DNA of 64,000 nucleotides, taken from Vibrio hyugaensis. Lineage in GTDB: Bacteria; Pseudomonadota; Gammaproteobacteria; Enterobacterales; Vibrionaceae. The stretch spans positions 62,001 through 126,000 of the forward strand of contig NZ_CP025794.1 of NCBI RefSeq assembly GCF_002906655.1, written 5' to 3'. The position numbers and the translations under genes are program-made. The notes beneath the pieces are model-generated. The model worked only from the letters and a program-made list of their open reading frames with translations. It was not told the origin of the DNA and did no database searches. Shown here piece by piece: positions 1-8,715 of this stretch; positions within the stretch are counted from its first letter, which is position 1, and each line of letters opens with the position of its first letter.

Positions 1-105
1 GAGCAGGTAGTAAACATTTTCAAATTGGTTGGTAGTGACTATCCAAGTAATACCAAGATGGTAAGGAACCCTAAAACAGGTGATTGGGACATACAGTCGT
101 GGTGA
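1..105 (+). CDS. 3' end of an unidentified cassette gene (partial)
   Basis: An open frame runs from the first base to a TGA at 103-105 and encodes the last 34 residues of a protein ending DIQSW. It lies directly before the first attC site, where a cassette gene's 3' end is expected. The start is outside the window, and too little remains to name a family. Confidence 0.6.
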   Translation, partial: EQVVNIFKLVGSDYPSNTKMVRNPKTGDWDIQSW

Positions 106-114
106 TAATCGCTA

Positions 115-234
115 TAACAAACTGTTTAAGAGTGATTCGCAACGCGTGGCATTTTTACTATGCGTTGTGTTTAGTGGTTAAGGTGGTATGCGGCGGCATC
201 GGTATAGCGTTGCTCACACCTTAACAGGGCGTTA
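115..234 (+). repeat. attC site, T1
   Basis: 120 bp, TAACAA to GCGTTA. It closes the cassette whose gene ends at 105. Confidence 0.97.
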
Positions 235-694
235 TGTTTACTTGAAATTCAAAGGCTTAAAGGTCTTAGGTTATAGTTCTTTGTCCCTTTCGCAATTCGT
301 TCCAAGTAGACTCAGCAAATCCGCATTGTCGGTCTAAGTTCTTGAATCTATCAGCCCGTAAAACATGCCAATGTTCGTGGGTTGCTTCATTGTCAGGTCG
401 TGGCGGTCGGCTTTTGGTTTAACTGGCTCAAAGTCGCTTTTAGGTTCTTAGCCAATCAGCATTTCAGTTTGGCAGTTGCCTCGGCAATTCAGCATTGTCT
501 TGCGCTTTGGTTGGAAAGATAGGGCGCTAGTTGTTTCTTGGTCGGGTTGCCTCATTGGGCAGGGAAGTGGAATTACTCGTTTCAAGTTGGTCGCCTTTGG
601 CGGTCAAGTAGGTCCATACCGTGTGGTTTGCTTCAGAAAACTAGTCAGAAATAGCAGTTCTTTCTCAAATAAATCAGACGTTTGTGGTAAAACA
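235..694. other. ORF-less cassette family E, copy 1
   Basis: 460-bp cassette body with no convincing gene; same length as, and clearly homologous to, the body at 33337-33796. A minus-strand frame open for 95 codons in the other copy is cut here by in-frame stops, and where both are readable the differences are mostly amino-acid changing. I read it as a gene relic or a non-coding cassette. Its ends are complementary (TTATGTTT / AAACATAA). Confidence 0.8.
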
Positions 695-814
695 TAACAA
701 ACTGTTTAAGAGTGATTCGCAACGCGTGGCATTTTTACTATGCGTTGGTTTTAGTGTTTAAGGTGGTATGCGGTAGCATCGGTATTGCGTTGCTCACACC
801 TTAACAGGGCGTTA
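695..814 (+). repeat. attC site, T1
   Basis: 120 bp; closes family E copy 1. Confidence 0.97.
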
Positions 815-836
815 TAAAGATAGAGGAACATGTTAA

Positions 837-1463
837 GTGACAGAAACAATAATGGCTTACCTTGATGCAGGAAACTATGGTTATGTTTTTCTGTTTATTG
901 CTATATCAATCGTCATTAACTTTGAAAAGATTCTTTCTACGTATTCAACCCATAGAAAACGCCGCTTAGATTCATTGGAGCGTTCAGTATCAATTGAAAG
1001 TTTAGATGAAAGGCTAAAGCGTCATTTGCATTCGGAGATTGAGATAGAAACTTTTTATCTTACTCATGGCGTGAGAGTTAGCCGTGTACTCTTAAACGGG
1101 ATGTTAGATCTTAACGAAATCATTGGCACTCGGGTTTCGTTTAAGCACATAATTCGTTGTAGCCGATTACTTCCCAACCTCAAAGATGTTCATAAAGAGA
1201 ACTTTCAAATTGCTATCGATAAATTTGATAAACTATATGCATATTATAATTTGGGGCTAGGTTTGCCGGGTTTTATTGGAGGGATAATATGGTTTGCTTA
1301 CAGCATATCTCAAATAGTTACGTCGCCAAATTACCCAAGTTTAATCGTCTCTTGTTTCACGGTATTAGTCAGTTTCGCCATGTTGTTCCAAGGTGCTCCG
1401 TATATATCAACCAAAATTATTAATAGAGAGCTGCGTGATTTACCCATGCGTGAGAGCGTTTAG
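837..1463 (+). CDS. Predicted inner-membrane protein, three helices
   Basis: A 208-residue protein of no family I recognise. One hydrophobic helix lies near residues 14-30 and two more at about 137-160 and 167-190, leaving a charged, probably cytoplasmic middle of about 100 residues. GAGG lies 10 bases before the GTG start; an in-frame ATG at 852 is an alternative. It is alone in its cassette, whose ends share a 9-bp inverted match. The topology is a prediction and no function is suggested. Confidence 0.8.
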   Translation: MTETIMAYLDAGNYGYVFLFIAISIVINFEKILSTYSTHRKRRLDSLERSVSIESLDERLKRHLHSEIEIETFYLTHGVRVSRVLLNGMLDLNEIIGTRVSFKHIIRCSRLLPNLKDVHKENFQIAIDKFDKLYAYYNLGLGLPGFIGGIIWFAYSISQIVTSPNYPSLIVSCFTVLVSFAMLFQGAPYISTKIINRELRDLPMRESV

Positions 1464-1472
1464 TCATCTTTA

Positions 1473-1592
1473 TAACAAACTGTTTAAGAGTGATTCGCAA
1501 CGCGTGGCATTTTCACTATGCGTTGGTTTTGGTGTTTAAGGTGGTATGCGGTGGCTTTTGTATTGCGTTGCTCACACCTTAACAGGGCGTTA
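1473..1592 (+). repeat. attC site, T1
   Basis: 120 bp; closes the three-helix membrane protein cassette. Confidence 0.97.
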
Positions 1593-1613
1593 TGCTTACA
1601 AGAAGTTAGGATT

Positions 1614-2723
1614 ATGAAATATACGAAAAATCAACATATGTTGTCTCAGTGGTTTTTAAGAAATTTTCGCAGTGATGACACTGCAAATGCACCAAAAGAC
1701 AAGCAAAGGGTATGGTGTCATAGCGTCAACATATCAGATGAGGGTGAGAATGATATTAAAGAAATTCCGTTACCAATATCATCGATAGCAATTAAAAAAG
1801 ATTGTTTTATGTTAGTTGATTGTGACTCTCAAAAGAAGTTTGATATAGAGGATGAATTATCTGAATATGAGAGAGATACGTCTGTTTTATTTAATGAATT
1901 AGTGCATAAGCACAAATTCCACAAACTGCTTGATGTTAGTAGAAAGGGCAATGCACTGGAGAAAATGGTTAACTTTATGGTTATCCAAATGTTGCTTGGC
2001 TTTTTGAATCCTCAAAATAAGATGGATGGTAAAGAGGGTGTTCTAGAGCATATTTTACCTGATATGGTAAAAAACTATGAAAGCATTAAAGAACTTATAA
2101 CTAATCCACCGACTGAGATTCAACCATTCTATTCTCAAAATATTTTTAAGAAAATGCTAAGAGTGGTTAAGTCTAATTCGGAAGTGTACGAAAAGTGTAA
2201 AGCTCTACTCTTTCTTTCAATGGTAGCTGAAGCTAAAAACCTACCTGCGCCAATAGGCTATTTAGCTAGGCTTAGAAATGGAATGTTCTCAAAAATCCAT
2301 ATCACCGGTATTTTTCATACTGGCTATGAATTCGATAGCACAGAAATAAGACCTGTCTTCACGACGAGCCCTAATGTGGTGATGTTCAATCAGAATAATA
2401 ACTTCAACTTATTGCCAATATCGCACAATTTAGCTATAGGTTTTTCTCTTGGAGTCGCTGAATACTATAACTCGCACTTGAACATATTTAGTGTTTATCC
2501 AAACAAGTTAAAATGCAGAAGTAGCAAAAAGATCAAGATTTATCGTGTATCTCATGATTACATGGATGGTATTACTGGATGGGTAAATTTGATTGGTGTG
2601 GGACAAACAAAAACAATGTATACGCCATATGAATTGAAAGACATTGAGCGTTACCTACAGCATCAAAGTGATAATTACGATCACCACTATTCGCCGGATG
2701 AACCAGAGCTGGTCAAAATATAA
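1614..2723 (+). CDS. DUF4238-like protein
   Basis: A 369-residue soluble protein. The N-terminus has the NQH...FLRNF pattern (residues 6-17) that I associate with DUF4238, a family of unknown function common on mobile elements. A longer in-frame reading begins inside the attC at 1518, but its first 32 residues are translated recombination site, so I place the start at the ATG at 1614. A second protein of this type is encoded at 27510-28496. Family assignment is from memory of the N-terminal motif. Confidence 0.7.
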   Translation: MKYTKNQHMLSQWFLRNFRSDDTANAPKDKQRVWCHSVNISDEGENDIKEIPLPISSIAIKKDCFMLVDCDSQKKFDIEDELSEYERDTSVLFNELVHKHKFHKLLDVSRKGNALEKMVNFMVIQMLLGFLNPQNKMDGKEGVLEHILPDMVKNYESIKELITNPPTEIQPFYSQNIFKKMLRVVKSNSEVYEKCKALLFLSMVAEAKNLPAPIGYLARLRNGMFSKIHITGIFHTGYEFDSTEIRPVFTTSPNVVMFNQNNNFNLLPISHNLAIGFSLGVAEYYNSHLNIFSVYPNKLKCRSSKKIKIYRVSHDYMDGITGWVNLIGVGQTKTMYTPYELKDIERYLQHQSDNYDHHYSPDEPELVKI

Positions 2724-2726
2724 GCA

Positions 2727-2846
2727 TAACAAACTGTTTAAGAGTGATTCGCAACGCGTGGCATTTTTACTATGCGTTGGTTTTAGTGTTTAAGGTGGTA
2801 TGCGGCAGCTTGGGTATTGCGTTGCTCACACCTTAACATGGCGTTA
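2727..2846 (+). repeat. attC site, T1 with arm mismatch
   Basis: 120 bp. The right arm reads CTTAACATGG instead of CTTAACAGGG, which breaks one base pair of the outer stem. Closes the DUF4238 cassette. Confidence 0.96.
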
Positions 2847-2908
2847 GCTGAATACATTGACTTACAGCGTGTGGAATAATAGAGGCAAATTAGAACGAGA
2901 ATAACTCT

Positions 2909-3568
2909 ATGAAATCAGATAACCTTTTTCCTATCAAAGACTTCAAAAATACTGTCTTTTTGAAGCCACTAATCGCTGAAAGCGAAGTGACTAATGTTCA
3001 TGCCGGTGACTTTAGCTATTACAGCGACTTTGACGACCCGACAGAGTTCCTGACTAAAAATGTTCTATATAACTTTGGTATTTCGGGCAACTCACTTCAT
3101 ATAGGCAAATTTTGCGCGTTTGCTAATGGGGTTCAATTCATCATGCCTGACGCAAACCATGCAACTTCAGGCATCACAACGTATCCATTTGCTGTTTTCG
3201 GTGAAAGGTGGGCTGAAGCTCTACCGTTAGCAGAGTACCCATTTAAAGCATACAAAGACACAGTGATTGGAAATGATGTCTGGCTTGGTTATGACGTAAC
3301 AATCATGCCTGGAGTAAACATTGGTCATGGGTCAATTATTGGCGCTAAATCAGTCGTTTCCACAGATATTCCCCCGTATAGTATTGCGGTAGGTAACCCT
3401 GCAAAAGTCGTTAAAACTCGGTTCAGTGAAGCTGACCAAGAAGTGCTTTTAGAGCTAGCATGGTGGGACTGGGAAGTTGAGTTAATCGAGAAAGCAATGC
3501 CAATTCTAGTCAAAGGTGACATTCCTAAAGTACTTGAATTTGCAAAACAAAATGGCTTGGTAGTATAA
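2909..3568 (+). CDS. Vat/CatB-like xenobiotic O-acetyltransferase
   Basis: 219 residues, the usual size of the hexapeptide-repeat acyltransferases that acetylate streptogramin A (Vat) or chloramphenicol (CatB). The isoleucine-rich hexapeptide repeats of a left-handed beta-helix are clear at about residues 55-80 and 110-150 ([17 protein letters not shown]). The family's catalytic histidine fits H84 in PDANHAT, and the C-terminal WWDWE segment is typical. It ends in a helical tail. Such genes are frequent in Vibrio integrons. Substrate cannot be set from sequence, so resistance is an inference. Confidence 0.9.
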   Translation: MKSDNLFPIKDFKNTVFLKPLIAESEVTNVHAGDFSYYSDFDDPTEFLTKNVLYNFGISGNSLHIGKFCAFANGVQFIMPDANHATSGITTYPFAVFGERWAEALPLAEYPFKAYKDTVIGNDVWLGYDVTIMPGVNIGHGSIIGAKSVVSTDIPPYSIAVGNPAKVVKTRFSEADQEVLLELAWWDWEVELIEKAMPILVKGDIPKVLEFAKQNGLVV

Positions 3569-3575
3569 ATTCAGC

Positions 3576-3697
3576 TAACAAAGCATTTAAGAGTGATTCC
3601 CAACGCTTGGCATCTTTCATTCCATCGTTGGGTTTAGTGTTTACGGAGGTATGGTTGTGTTTCGTGGTAGCGTTGCTCACACCTTAATGCGGCGTTA
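3576..3697 (+). repeat. attC site, T2
   Basis: 122 bp; closes the acetyltransferase cassette. Ends TTAGCTGAAT / ATTCAGCTAA match over 10 bp. Confidence 0.97.
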
Positions 3698-3715
3698 TAC
3701 GTTTCGGAGGGAAAT

Positions 3716-4117
3716 ATGCCTAAGTATTTAGTTTCTAACATTGCGGATCGGCGCCATGCGAAGATATATGGCGCGGGTGCATTCTTTGACTTAGAAAGCT
3801 CTCAACATGGCTGGGAGGAATATAGCCAAGTTCAAGTCGGTGATAGTGTTTATGTAATAAACAAAAATAGAAACGTAGCTGTGGAATACAAAGTAACAGA
3901 AATTAAAGATAATCTGTTGCTAGAGGCAGATCCAGTTTGGGGGCATAAAGTTATTGCAATGCAAGGTGGCAACACGCGTGTATTGTTTGGAAAGCCATTA
4001 AACCGTATCGACCAAGAATACTCTTCATTTGTTAAACAGAACAAAGTCAGTAACAGCAAAATAAACAACGAAACAGGGTTGATGCTACAAGGTTTTAACT
4101 GCGCAGCCTTTGAGTAA
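3716..4117 (+). CDS. Hypothetical protein, possibly PUA/EVE-like
   Basis: 133 residues with a strong GGAGGG ribosome binding site. The N-terminal half (KYLVSN..., then GDSVYVINKNRNVAVEYKV at about residues 43-60) resembles the beta-barrel core of EVE/PUA-type nucleic-acid-binding domains, where a short basic region follows a GD-V-Y-V pattern. The resemblance is weak and I would not assign a function on it. Confidence 0.75.
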   Translation: MPKYLVSNIADRRHAKIYGAGAFFDLESSQHGWEEYSQVQVGDSVYVINKNRNVAVEYKVTEIKDNLLLEADPVWGHKVIAMQGGNTRVLFGKPLNRIDQEYSSFVKQNKVSNSKINNETGLMLQGFNCAAFE

Positions 4118-4122
4118 ACGTA

Positions 4123-4242
4123 TAACAAACTGTTCAAGAGGGATTCGCAACGCGTGGCATTTTCACTATGCGTTGGTTTTGGTGATTAAGGTGGTTTGCG
4201 GCGGCTCCGGTATTGCGCTGCTCACCCCTTAACAGGGCGTTA
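4123..4242 (+). repeat. attC site, T1b
   Basis: 120 bp; closes the PUA-like cassette. Ends match over 10 bp (TTATACGTTT). Confidence 0.97.
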
Positions 4243-4258
4243 ACTGGCAAGGAGAAAA

Positions 4259-4756
4259 ATGGAAGTTCAGCTAGTAAAAATAGAACGAGAAGAGCGGCAT
4301 GTACTTGAGAATTTGTTCTGCTACTACGTATACGACATGTCAGAGTATATGAAATGGAATCCAGCTAAAGATGGTACGTTCGGAGGGTACGATGTCTCAA
4401 AGTTCGACCCTTATTGGAATCAAGATGATCATATTCCATATTTCATAAAGGTGAATAACGAACTCGCAGGTTTTGTTCTGATTCGTCGTTACCCTAGTGA
4501 CTTAACACTTTACGACGTTGCCCAATTTTTTGTTCTACGTAAGTTTAAAGGTCAGGGTGTAGGAACGCTTGTTTTGGCGCAAATCGTTAAAGCTTTTCCG
4601 GGTAAATGGCAAATCCGAATTCTTTTGGAAAACTCAGGGGCACTCAGTTTCTGGAAGTCTGCTGTTTCCAATATCGTAGGCGAAGACTATACACTGTCAA
4701 AAGCGAATGACGTGGATCTTGTCATGTTCTTTATCCACTTTGAGGCAGCCAGTTAA
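4259..4756 (+). CDS. GNAT family N-acetyltransferase
   Basis: 165 residues. The acetyl-CoA pyrophosphate-binding loop is KGQGVG at 97-102, preceded by the expected beta strand (AQFFVLRKF) and followed by a helix; an aromatic-rich N-terminal third probably shapes the acceptor site. The acceptor (aminoglycoside, polyamine, protein or other) cannot be told. AGGAG precedes the ATG, and the stop codon is the TAA of the next attC. Confidence 0.9.
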   Translation: MEVQLVKIEREERHVLENLFCYYVYDMSEYMKWNPAKDGTFGGYDVSKFDPYWNQDDHIPYFIKVNNELAGFVLIRRYPSDLTLYDVAQFFVLRKFKGQGVGTLVLAQIVKAFPGKWQIRILLENSGALSFWKSAVSNIVGEDYTLSKANDVDLVMFFIHFEAAS

Positions 4757-4873
4757 CAAACTGTTTAAGAGTGATTCGCAACGCGTGGCATTTTCACTAT
4801 GCGTTGCGTTTGGTGTTTAAGGTGGTATGCAGGAGCTTTGGTATTGCGTTGCTCACACCTTAACAGGGCGTTA
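4754..4873 (+). repeat. attC site, T1
   Basis: 120 bp; its TAA is the stop of the GNAT gene at 4259. Confidence 0.97.
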
Positions 4874-4907
4874 TACGCTTTATGAAAAATGAAACAAAAA
4901 GGATGTT

Positions 4908-5192
4908 ATGAAGTTATTTGAGTTACAAAGTCATATAAAAGAATTCGATTATGCGCCAGAACAATCTGGACATTATTTTTTAAAACTAATCGAAGAAGTT
5001 GGCGAATTATCGGAATCTATTCGCAAAGGTAAAAGTGGGCAACCAACGCTAGATGAGCTAAAAGGTTCAGTCGCAGAAGAGTTATATGACGTTTTGTATT
5101 ATGTTTGTGCTTTAGCCAATATTCACGGTGTAAACCTTGAGAAAACGCATGAACTAAAAGAAATTTTGAATAAAGTTAAGTACAACCGATAG
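4908..5192 (+). CDS. MazG-like nucleotide pyrophosphohydrolase
   Basis: A 94-residue all-helical protein with the metal-binding signature of the MazG/dUTPase-like superfamily: EEVGEL at residues 29-34 and EELYD at 57-61 supply the ExxE and ExxD acidic residues. Members hydrolyse NTPs or dNTPs to NMP and pyrophosphate and often clean modified nucleotides. The length matches stand-alone single-domain MazG proteins. AAGGATGTT precedes the ATG. Confidence 0.85.
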   Translation: MKLFELQSHIKEFDYAPEQSGHYFLKLIEEVGELSESIRKGKSGQPTLDELKGSVAEELYDVLYYVCALANIHGVNLEKTHELKEILNKVKYNR

Positions 5193-5200
5193 GACGCGTA

Positions 5201-5320
5201 TAACAAATTGTTCAAGAGGGATTCGCAACGCGTGGCATTTTCACTATGCGTTGGTTTTAGCGTTTAAGGTGGTATGCGGCGGCATCGGTATTGCGTTGCT
5301 CACCCCTTAACAAGGCGTTA
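5201..5320 (+). repeat. attC site, T4-like
   Basis: 120 bp; outer arms TTGTTCAAGAGGG / CACCCCTTAACAA, but with the GCAACGCG inner stem of T1 sites. Closes the MazG-like cassette. Confidence 0.96.
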
Positions 5321-5809
5321 GTTTGCAAGAGGAAAAACGCAGCTATATCGCAAGATCTATTGGTAAAAGCTGAAAGTCTAAATTGTCATATCGGTGTTCA
5401 ATTTCAGTGTTAACTTGCGTGGTGAAAATCCAAAATTGGCATCGTTTCAATGGTTGATTTGTTCTTTGGTGCGGTGACTTTTGGGTTAACTGAGTTGATT
5501 TTTTTGCTGAAACTCTGCTCGTTGAGTTTGTTGGTACAAAAGCCGATTTATTCGTTGAAAGGACGTTTTCTCTGGTGTGGAAAGTTCACGTGGTTTCAGT
5601 GGCTTTGTTGAAAGTCCGCATTGTGAGATTGGTTTTCCAAAAGCGCTTTTTGGTGTTGTAAGTTCGTTTTCTGCGGCGTTGTTTGTTCCAAGTGGTTTCA
5701 TTGACTAGCTGCTTTGAGACTAAGCCTGACTTAAGTGCATCAAAGCACATAAAGCTTATTGTTTTAAAAATTTAAAATAACGTAAAATCAACGTGTTGGG
5801 TTTGCAAAC
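5321..5809. other. ORF-less cassette family B, copy 1
   Basis: 489-bp body beginning GTTTGCAAGAGG and ending TTTGCAAAC, so the cassette ends are an 11-bp inverted match. The 3' half is homologous to family C. Short frames exist on both strands (minus 5486-5701 is the longest) but lack ribosome binding sites and are not kept in one frame between copies. Confidence 0.85.
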
Positions 5810-5929
5810 TAACAAACTTCTCAAGAGGGATTCGCAACGCGTGGCATTTTTACTGTGCGTTGAATTTAGTGATTAAGGTGGTTTGCGGCGGCTTCGGTAT
5901 TGCGTTGCTCACCCCTTAGCAGGGCGTTA
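5810..5929 (+). repeat. attC site, T8 variant
   Basis: 120 bp; left arm CTTCTCAAG has T where the other T8 sites have G. Closes B copy 1. Confidence 0.96.
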
Positions 5930-6355
5930 GTACGGGTTTGACATCAAAGGTCATCAGTTTTGGTGTTCATCTGTTTTAGCGCTCATATTTACACCTTTAA
6001 ATTAGTGCCTTTCACGTTCTTTCCGGTGGCACTATATGCGGAGTGTTCGCTTTGATATCACTGTTTACGGTTTCTAACTCTTAGCCTATTTCACAGGCTC
6101 TTCTTCGCTTTCGCTGCACTTTCTAAGTTAATCTTGTCGTTCATTGGGTGCTGCCATCAAAGTGCGAGGATCGAATCCTTTTCTAAATTGAAGCTTGCAA
6201 GTAGGGCAGTTCAGTACGTTTTTCTTCTAGCCAACTTTCGTCTTTCAATCGAGGTAAAGTTTTGTAGCTGCCAGTCTCACTTCAGTGTTCAAAGTCTTTC
6301 ATGTCATGCCACTTTTCAATATCTTGGAGTACATAAATAGAATTAGCGCATGTAC
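5930..6355. other. ORF-less cassette family A, copy 1
   Basis: 426-bp body starting GTACGGGTTTGACATC and ending GCATGTAC. It shares a middle variant (GCTGCCATCAAAGTGCGAGG) with copies 7 and 8. GGGCAG and CTGCCC segments near 6203 and 6258 could pair. No gene is supported. Confidence 0.85.
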
Positions 6356-6475
6356 TAACAAATTGCTTAAGAGTGATTCGTAACGCGTGGCATTTTTACT
6401 TTGCGGTGGCTTATGTGATTAAGGCGCTGTGCGGTAGCTTTTGTATTGCGTTACTCACACCTTAGCAAAGCGTTA
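6356..6475 (+). repeat. attC site, T7
   Basis: 120 bp; closes A copy 1. The right end reads AGCAAAGCGTTA rather than AGCAAGGCGTTA. Confidence 0.97.
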
Positions 6476-6504
6476 GCTGTATCTCAAATATTAAGGAATT
6501 AAAC

Positions 6505-6741
6505 ATGTACGCAAGAAGTGATGATGGTGATTTGTTTTACGATCACAAAGGAAACCTTTGCTCATTCGATGATTTGTTTTATGACTATAAAGACAACCTA
6601 TGCAGTAAAGGCGACCTTTTCTATGATAGTAAAGGTAATCTGTGCTCCGATGATGACCTTTTTTACGATGGTAAAGGGAACCTTTGCAGCCCAGATGACT
6701 TATATTATGACTGTAAAGGTAACCTTTGTTCACCAGGCTAA
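6505..6741 (+). CDS. Small cysteine- and aspartate-rich tandem-repeat protein
   Basis: 78 residues built almost wholly of five copies of a 14-residue unit with the core DLFYDxKGNLCS. Cysteines fall at 19, 33, 47, 61 and 75, exactly 14 apart, with one extra at 70; each unit also has two or three aspartates and two aromatics. AAGGA lies 7 bases before the ATG. There is no signal peptide or membrane helix. The unit could bind metal or form a small solenoid; I do not recognise the family. Confidence 0.8.
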   Translation: MYARSDDGDLFYDHKGNLCSFDDLFYDYKDNLCSKGDLFYDSKGNLCSDDDLFYDGKGNLCSPDDLYYDCKGNLCSPG

Positions 6742-6748
6742 ATACAGC

Positions 6749-6868
6749 TAACAAACTGTTTAAGAGTGATTCGCAACGCGTGGCATTTTCACCATGCGTT
6801 GGTTTTAGTGTTTAAGGTGGTATGCGGCGGCATCGGTATTGCGTTGCTCACACCTTAACAGGGCGTTA
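6749..6868 (+). repeat. attC site, T1
   Basis: 120 bp; closes the Cys-repeat cassette; 10-bp end match TTAGCTGTAT. Confidence 0.97.
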
Positions 6869-6894
6869 TATTTAATATAAGTAGGGAGTACTTG

Positions 6895-7236
6895 GTGTTT
6901 ATTAAGCGAGCATGGAACGGCGAAATTGCAGTTTGGCAATCCGTCGTCTTGGTAAGTATTGTTGGTTATATTCTTACGTTTGCAGTGGTTACAGCTATTA
7001 ATATGGCTTTACTGCAGATGAAGTTAGTTGGTTGGATTGATAGCTACTCTATAATTTTCATGAAAATCTCAATGTCTATATTCTTCTTAATATTTGGTAT
7101 TTTTACCACTAGATCTTTATGGAGATCTGCGAATAACCCTAAAGCAAAAATCGGGCATGCAATAGCTCGATTTTGGGCGATTTGTTTAGGTTTGTATATC
7201 GCCGGACTCATAATGAGATGGTTATCTATCGTGTAA
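6895..7236 (+). CDS. Small membrane protein, three helices
   Basis: 113 residues with hydrophobic helices at about 16-38, 50-74 and 91-110. The frame opens at a TTG at 6892, but GGGAG at 6884-6888 is better spaced for the GTG at 6895. No family recognised. Confidence 0.75.
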   Translation: MFIKRAWNGEIAVWQSVVLVSIVGYILTFAVVTAINMALLQMKLVGWIDSYSIIFMKISMSIFFLIFGIFTTRSLWRSANNPKAKIGHAIARFWAICLGLYIAGLIMRWLSIV

Positions 7237-7245
7237 TATCAAATA

Positions 7246-7365
7246 TAACAAACTGTTTAAGAGTGATTCGCAACGCGTGGCATTTTCATCATGCGTTGGA
7301 TTTAGTGTTTAAGGTGGTATGCGGCGGCTTTGGTATTGCGTTGCTCACACCTTAACAGGGCGTTA
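7246..7365 (+). repeat. attC site, T1
   Basis: 120 bp; closes the three-helix protein cassette. Confidence 0.97.
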
Positions 7366-7572
7366 TACGCTTAAAGAAGTCATGTACCTCAATGATTAGT
7401 ATCAATAACCTTGTTTTCTACTGAAGTATCTTTCTGATTCAGTTGTCATCGAAAGCGTAATTTACAACTAAAGTTTAAATTTTGTTGTATCGCCGTCTGG
7501 TTTAATTATAGCTTATGCGCTGGGGTGAGTATGTTCTTGCTCTCTAGTTACCTAAATATAGAGTGTATAGTT

Positions 7573-7863
7573 ATGAAAGAGCTAATTGTTCGTGCAATCC
7601 AAGAAAAACTGAAGCTTGAGTTTACCTACGATGGGTACCTACGAGAAGTTTTACCACATTGTTATGGCAGAACAACTGCTGGGAATGATGCAATTCGTTG
7701 CTATCAGATTTCTGGCGGTAGTGCTTCGGGTACTGTTCCGGGATGGCATTTGATGACAGTAAACAAAATGGTTGGTCTAAAAGCTACGACTCACTTTGAA
7801 TCGGCTTCTGCTGGTTATAAGCCTGGTGATCGTGGAATGAGTCATATTTATTGTGAGCTCTAG
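7573..7863 (+). CDS. Stand-alone WYL-like domain protein
   Basis: 96 residues from the ATG at 7573 (a longer frame from 7525 lacks a ribosome binding site). The pattern (AI..K..LEF.YDGYLREVLPHCYG...RCYQISGGS...GWHLMTVNKMVGL) resembles the SH3-like beta-barrel of WYL domains, which sense nucleic-acid or nucleotide ligands in transcription and defence regulators. Here it is alone, with no DNA-binding domain. The cassette has an unusually long 207-bp leader in which I could not settle on a promoter. Confidence 0.65.
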   Translation: MKELIVRAIQEKLKLEFTYDGYLREVLPHCYGRTTAGNDAIRCYQISGGSASGTVPGWHLMTVNKMVGLKATTHFESASAGYKPGDRGMSHIYCEL

Positions 7864-7909
7864 CTTAGTTGATATGTACGCTTTACTTTAGTTATCGAGA
7901 AAAAGCGTA

Positions 7910-8028
7910 TAACAAACTGTTTAAGAGTGATTCGCAACGCATGGCATTTTTACTATGCGTTGCGTTTAGTGCTTAGGGTGGTTGCGGCGGCTTTAGTATT
8001 GCGTTGCTCACACCTTAACAGGGCGTTA
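7910..8028 (+). repeat. attC site, T1
   Basis: 119 bp, one base short in the GGTGGT-TGCGG segment. Closes the WYL-like cassette. Confidence 0.97.
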
Positions 8029-8052
8029 TACCGCTCTCAATAGAGGAAAACT

Positions 8053-8601
8053 ATGAAGGTAAGTAACCCTTTGACGATTATTGCGATTTTCGCAGGAGTC
8101 GCCGAAACTCTTGCTACAGTGGCATTGATAAAACTGCCTCTAGAGATTCAATCCATATTTGTATATTTTGTAATGGCTTTCCCTGCAGCGATTGTCTTAC
8201 TTTTCTTTTTTGTATTGTACTTCAAGAACACCGCTCTTTACGCCCCAAGCGATTTCGAGAATCAAAACCACTATTTAGAAGCTAACCAAATCAAAGAAAG
8301 TGTTGGAACTCAGCTAGATAAAATATTTGCGGACTTAAATAAAAGTGGAAAAACGCTATCTAAAGCCGATCTTGAAAAAGCTAAATCAACGGTCAATGAG
8401 TCAGTTGATATCATTAGTCGGTTGAACGCTAAAGAGTTGGAAATTTACAATATTTTGAGCAAGGCACCTAAAAAGATCTCCGATATTAGTAATGACCTAG
8501 GTATGTCAATGATGACTACCACAAGGTACTTAGCCAAAATGCGAGATAAAGGAGCTATACGGATTACGGACGATGGTGTATTGGCAGAGTCCGCGGTATA
8601 A
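8053..8601 (+). CDS. Membrane protein with a cytoplasmic winged-helix domain
   Basis: 182 residues. Two N-terminal membrane helices (about 8-26 and 33-57) form a hairpin. A charged linker follows, then a C-terminal domain (about 122-178) with the helix-turn-helix pattern of MarR/ArsR-like winged helices (LEIYNILSKAPKKISDISNDLGMSMMTTTRYLAKMRDKGAI). This looks like a membrane-tethered DNA-binding protein. GAGGAAAA precedes the ATG; the stop is in the attC. Confidence 0.75.
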   Translation: MKVSNPLTIIAIFAGVAETLATVALIKLPLEIQSIFVYFVMAFPAAIVLLFFFVLYFKNTALYAPSDFENQNHYLEANQIKESVGTQLDKIFADLNKSGKTLSKADLEKAKSTVNESVDIISRLNAKELEIYNILSKAPKKISDISNDLGMSMMTTTRYLAKMRDKGAIRITDDGVLAESAV

Positions 8602-8689
8602 CAAAGCATTTAAGAGTGATTCCTTACGCTTGCTGGTTTCGCTTCGCTCACAGTATGGCAAGCGTGCGTCACACCTTAATGCGGCGTTA
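8599..8689 (+). repeat. attC site, T2s
   Basis: 91-bp short form; its TAA is the stop of the gene at 8053. Confidence 0.96.
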
Positions 8690-8715
8690 TGTGCGTATTC
8701 AATAGAGGGTGTTTT

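Noticed and set aside
476..697. 73-codon plus-strand frame in family E copy 1
   Set aside because: No start signal and not kept in the second copy.
1518..1613. N-terminal extensions of many genes into the upstream attC (here MRWFWCLRW...)
   Set aside because: They translate the recombination site itself; a later start with a ribosome binding site is present in each case.
4840..4873. TTGCTC-17-TATACG across attC ends as a promoter for the next cassette
   Set aside because: Only three of six -35 matches, and the -10 depends on the next cassette's first bases; below what I would call.
5640..5660. CCAAAAGCGCTTTTTGG palindrome in B and C cassettes as a terminator
   Set aside because: Imperfect short palindrome without a following T run on either strand.
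5486..5701. Antisense frame MKPLGTNNAAEN... recurring in most B and C cassettes
   Set aside because: No ribosome binding site, and the frame shifts or breaks between copies (for example copies C4 and C6). Two other frames over the same bases are equally open, so base composition explains it better than coding.
5930..5970. TTGACA near the start of family A cassettes as a promoter
   Set aside because: No acceptable -10 at 16-18 bp (TGGTGT), and three copies have l TTGGCA or TTTACA; kept only as a weak possibility.
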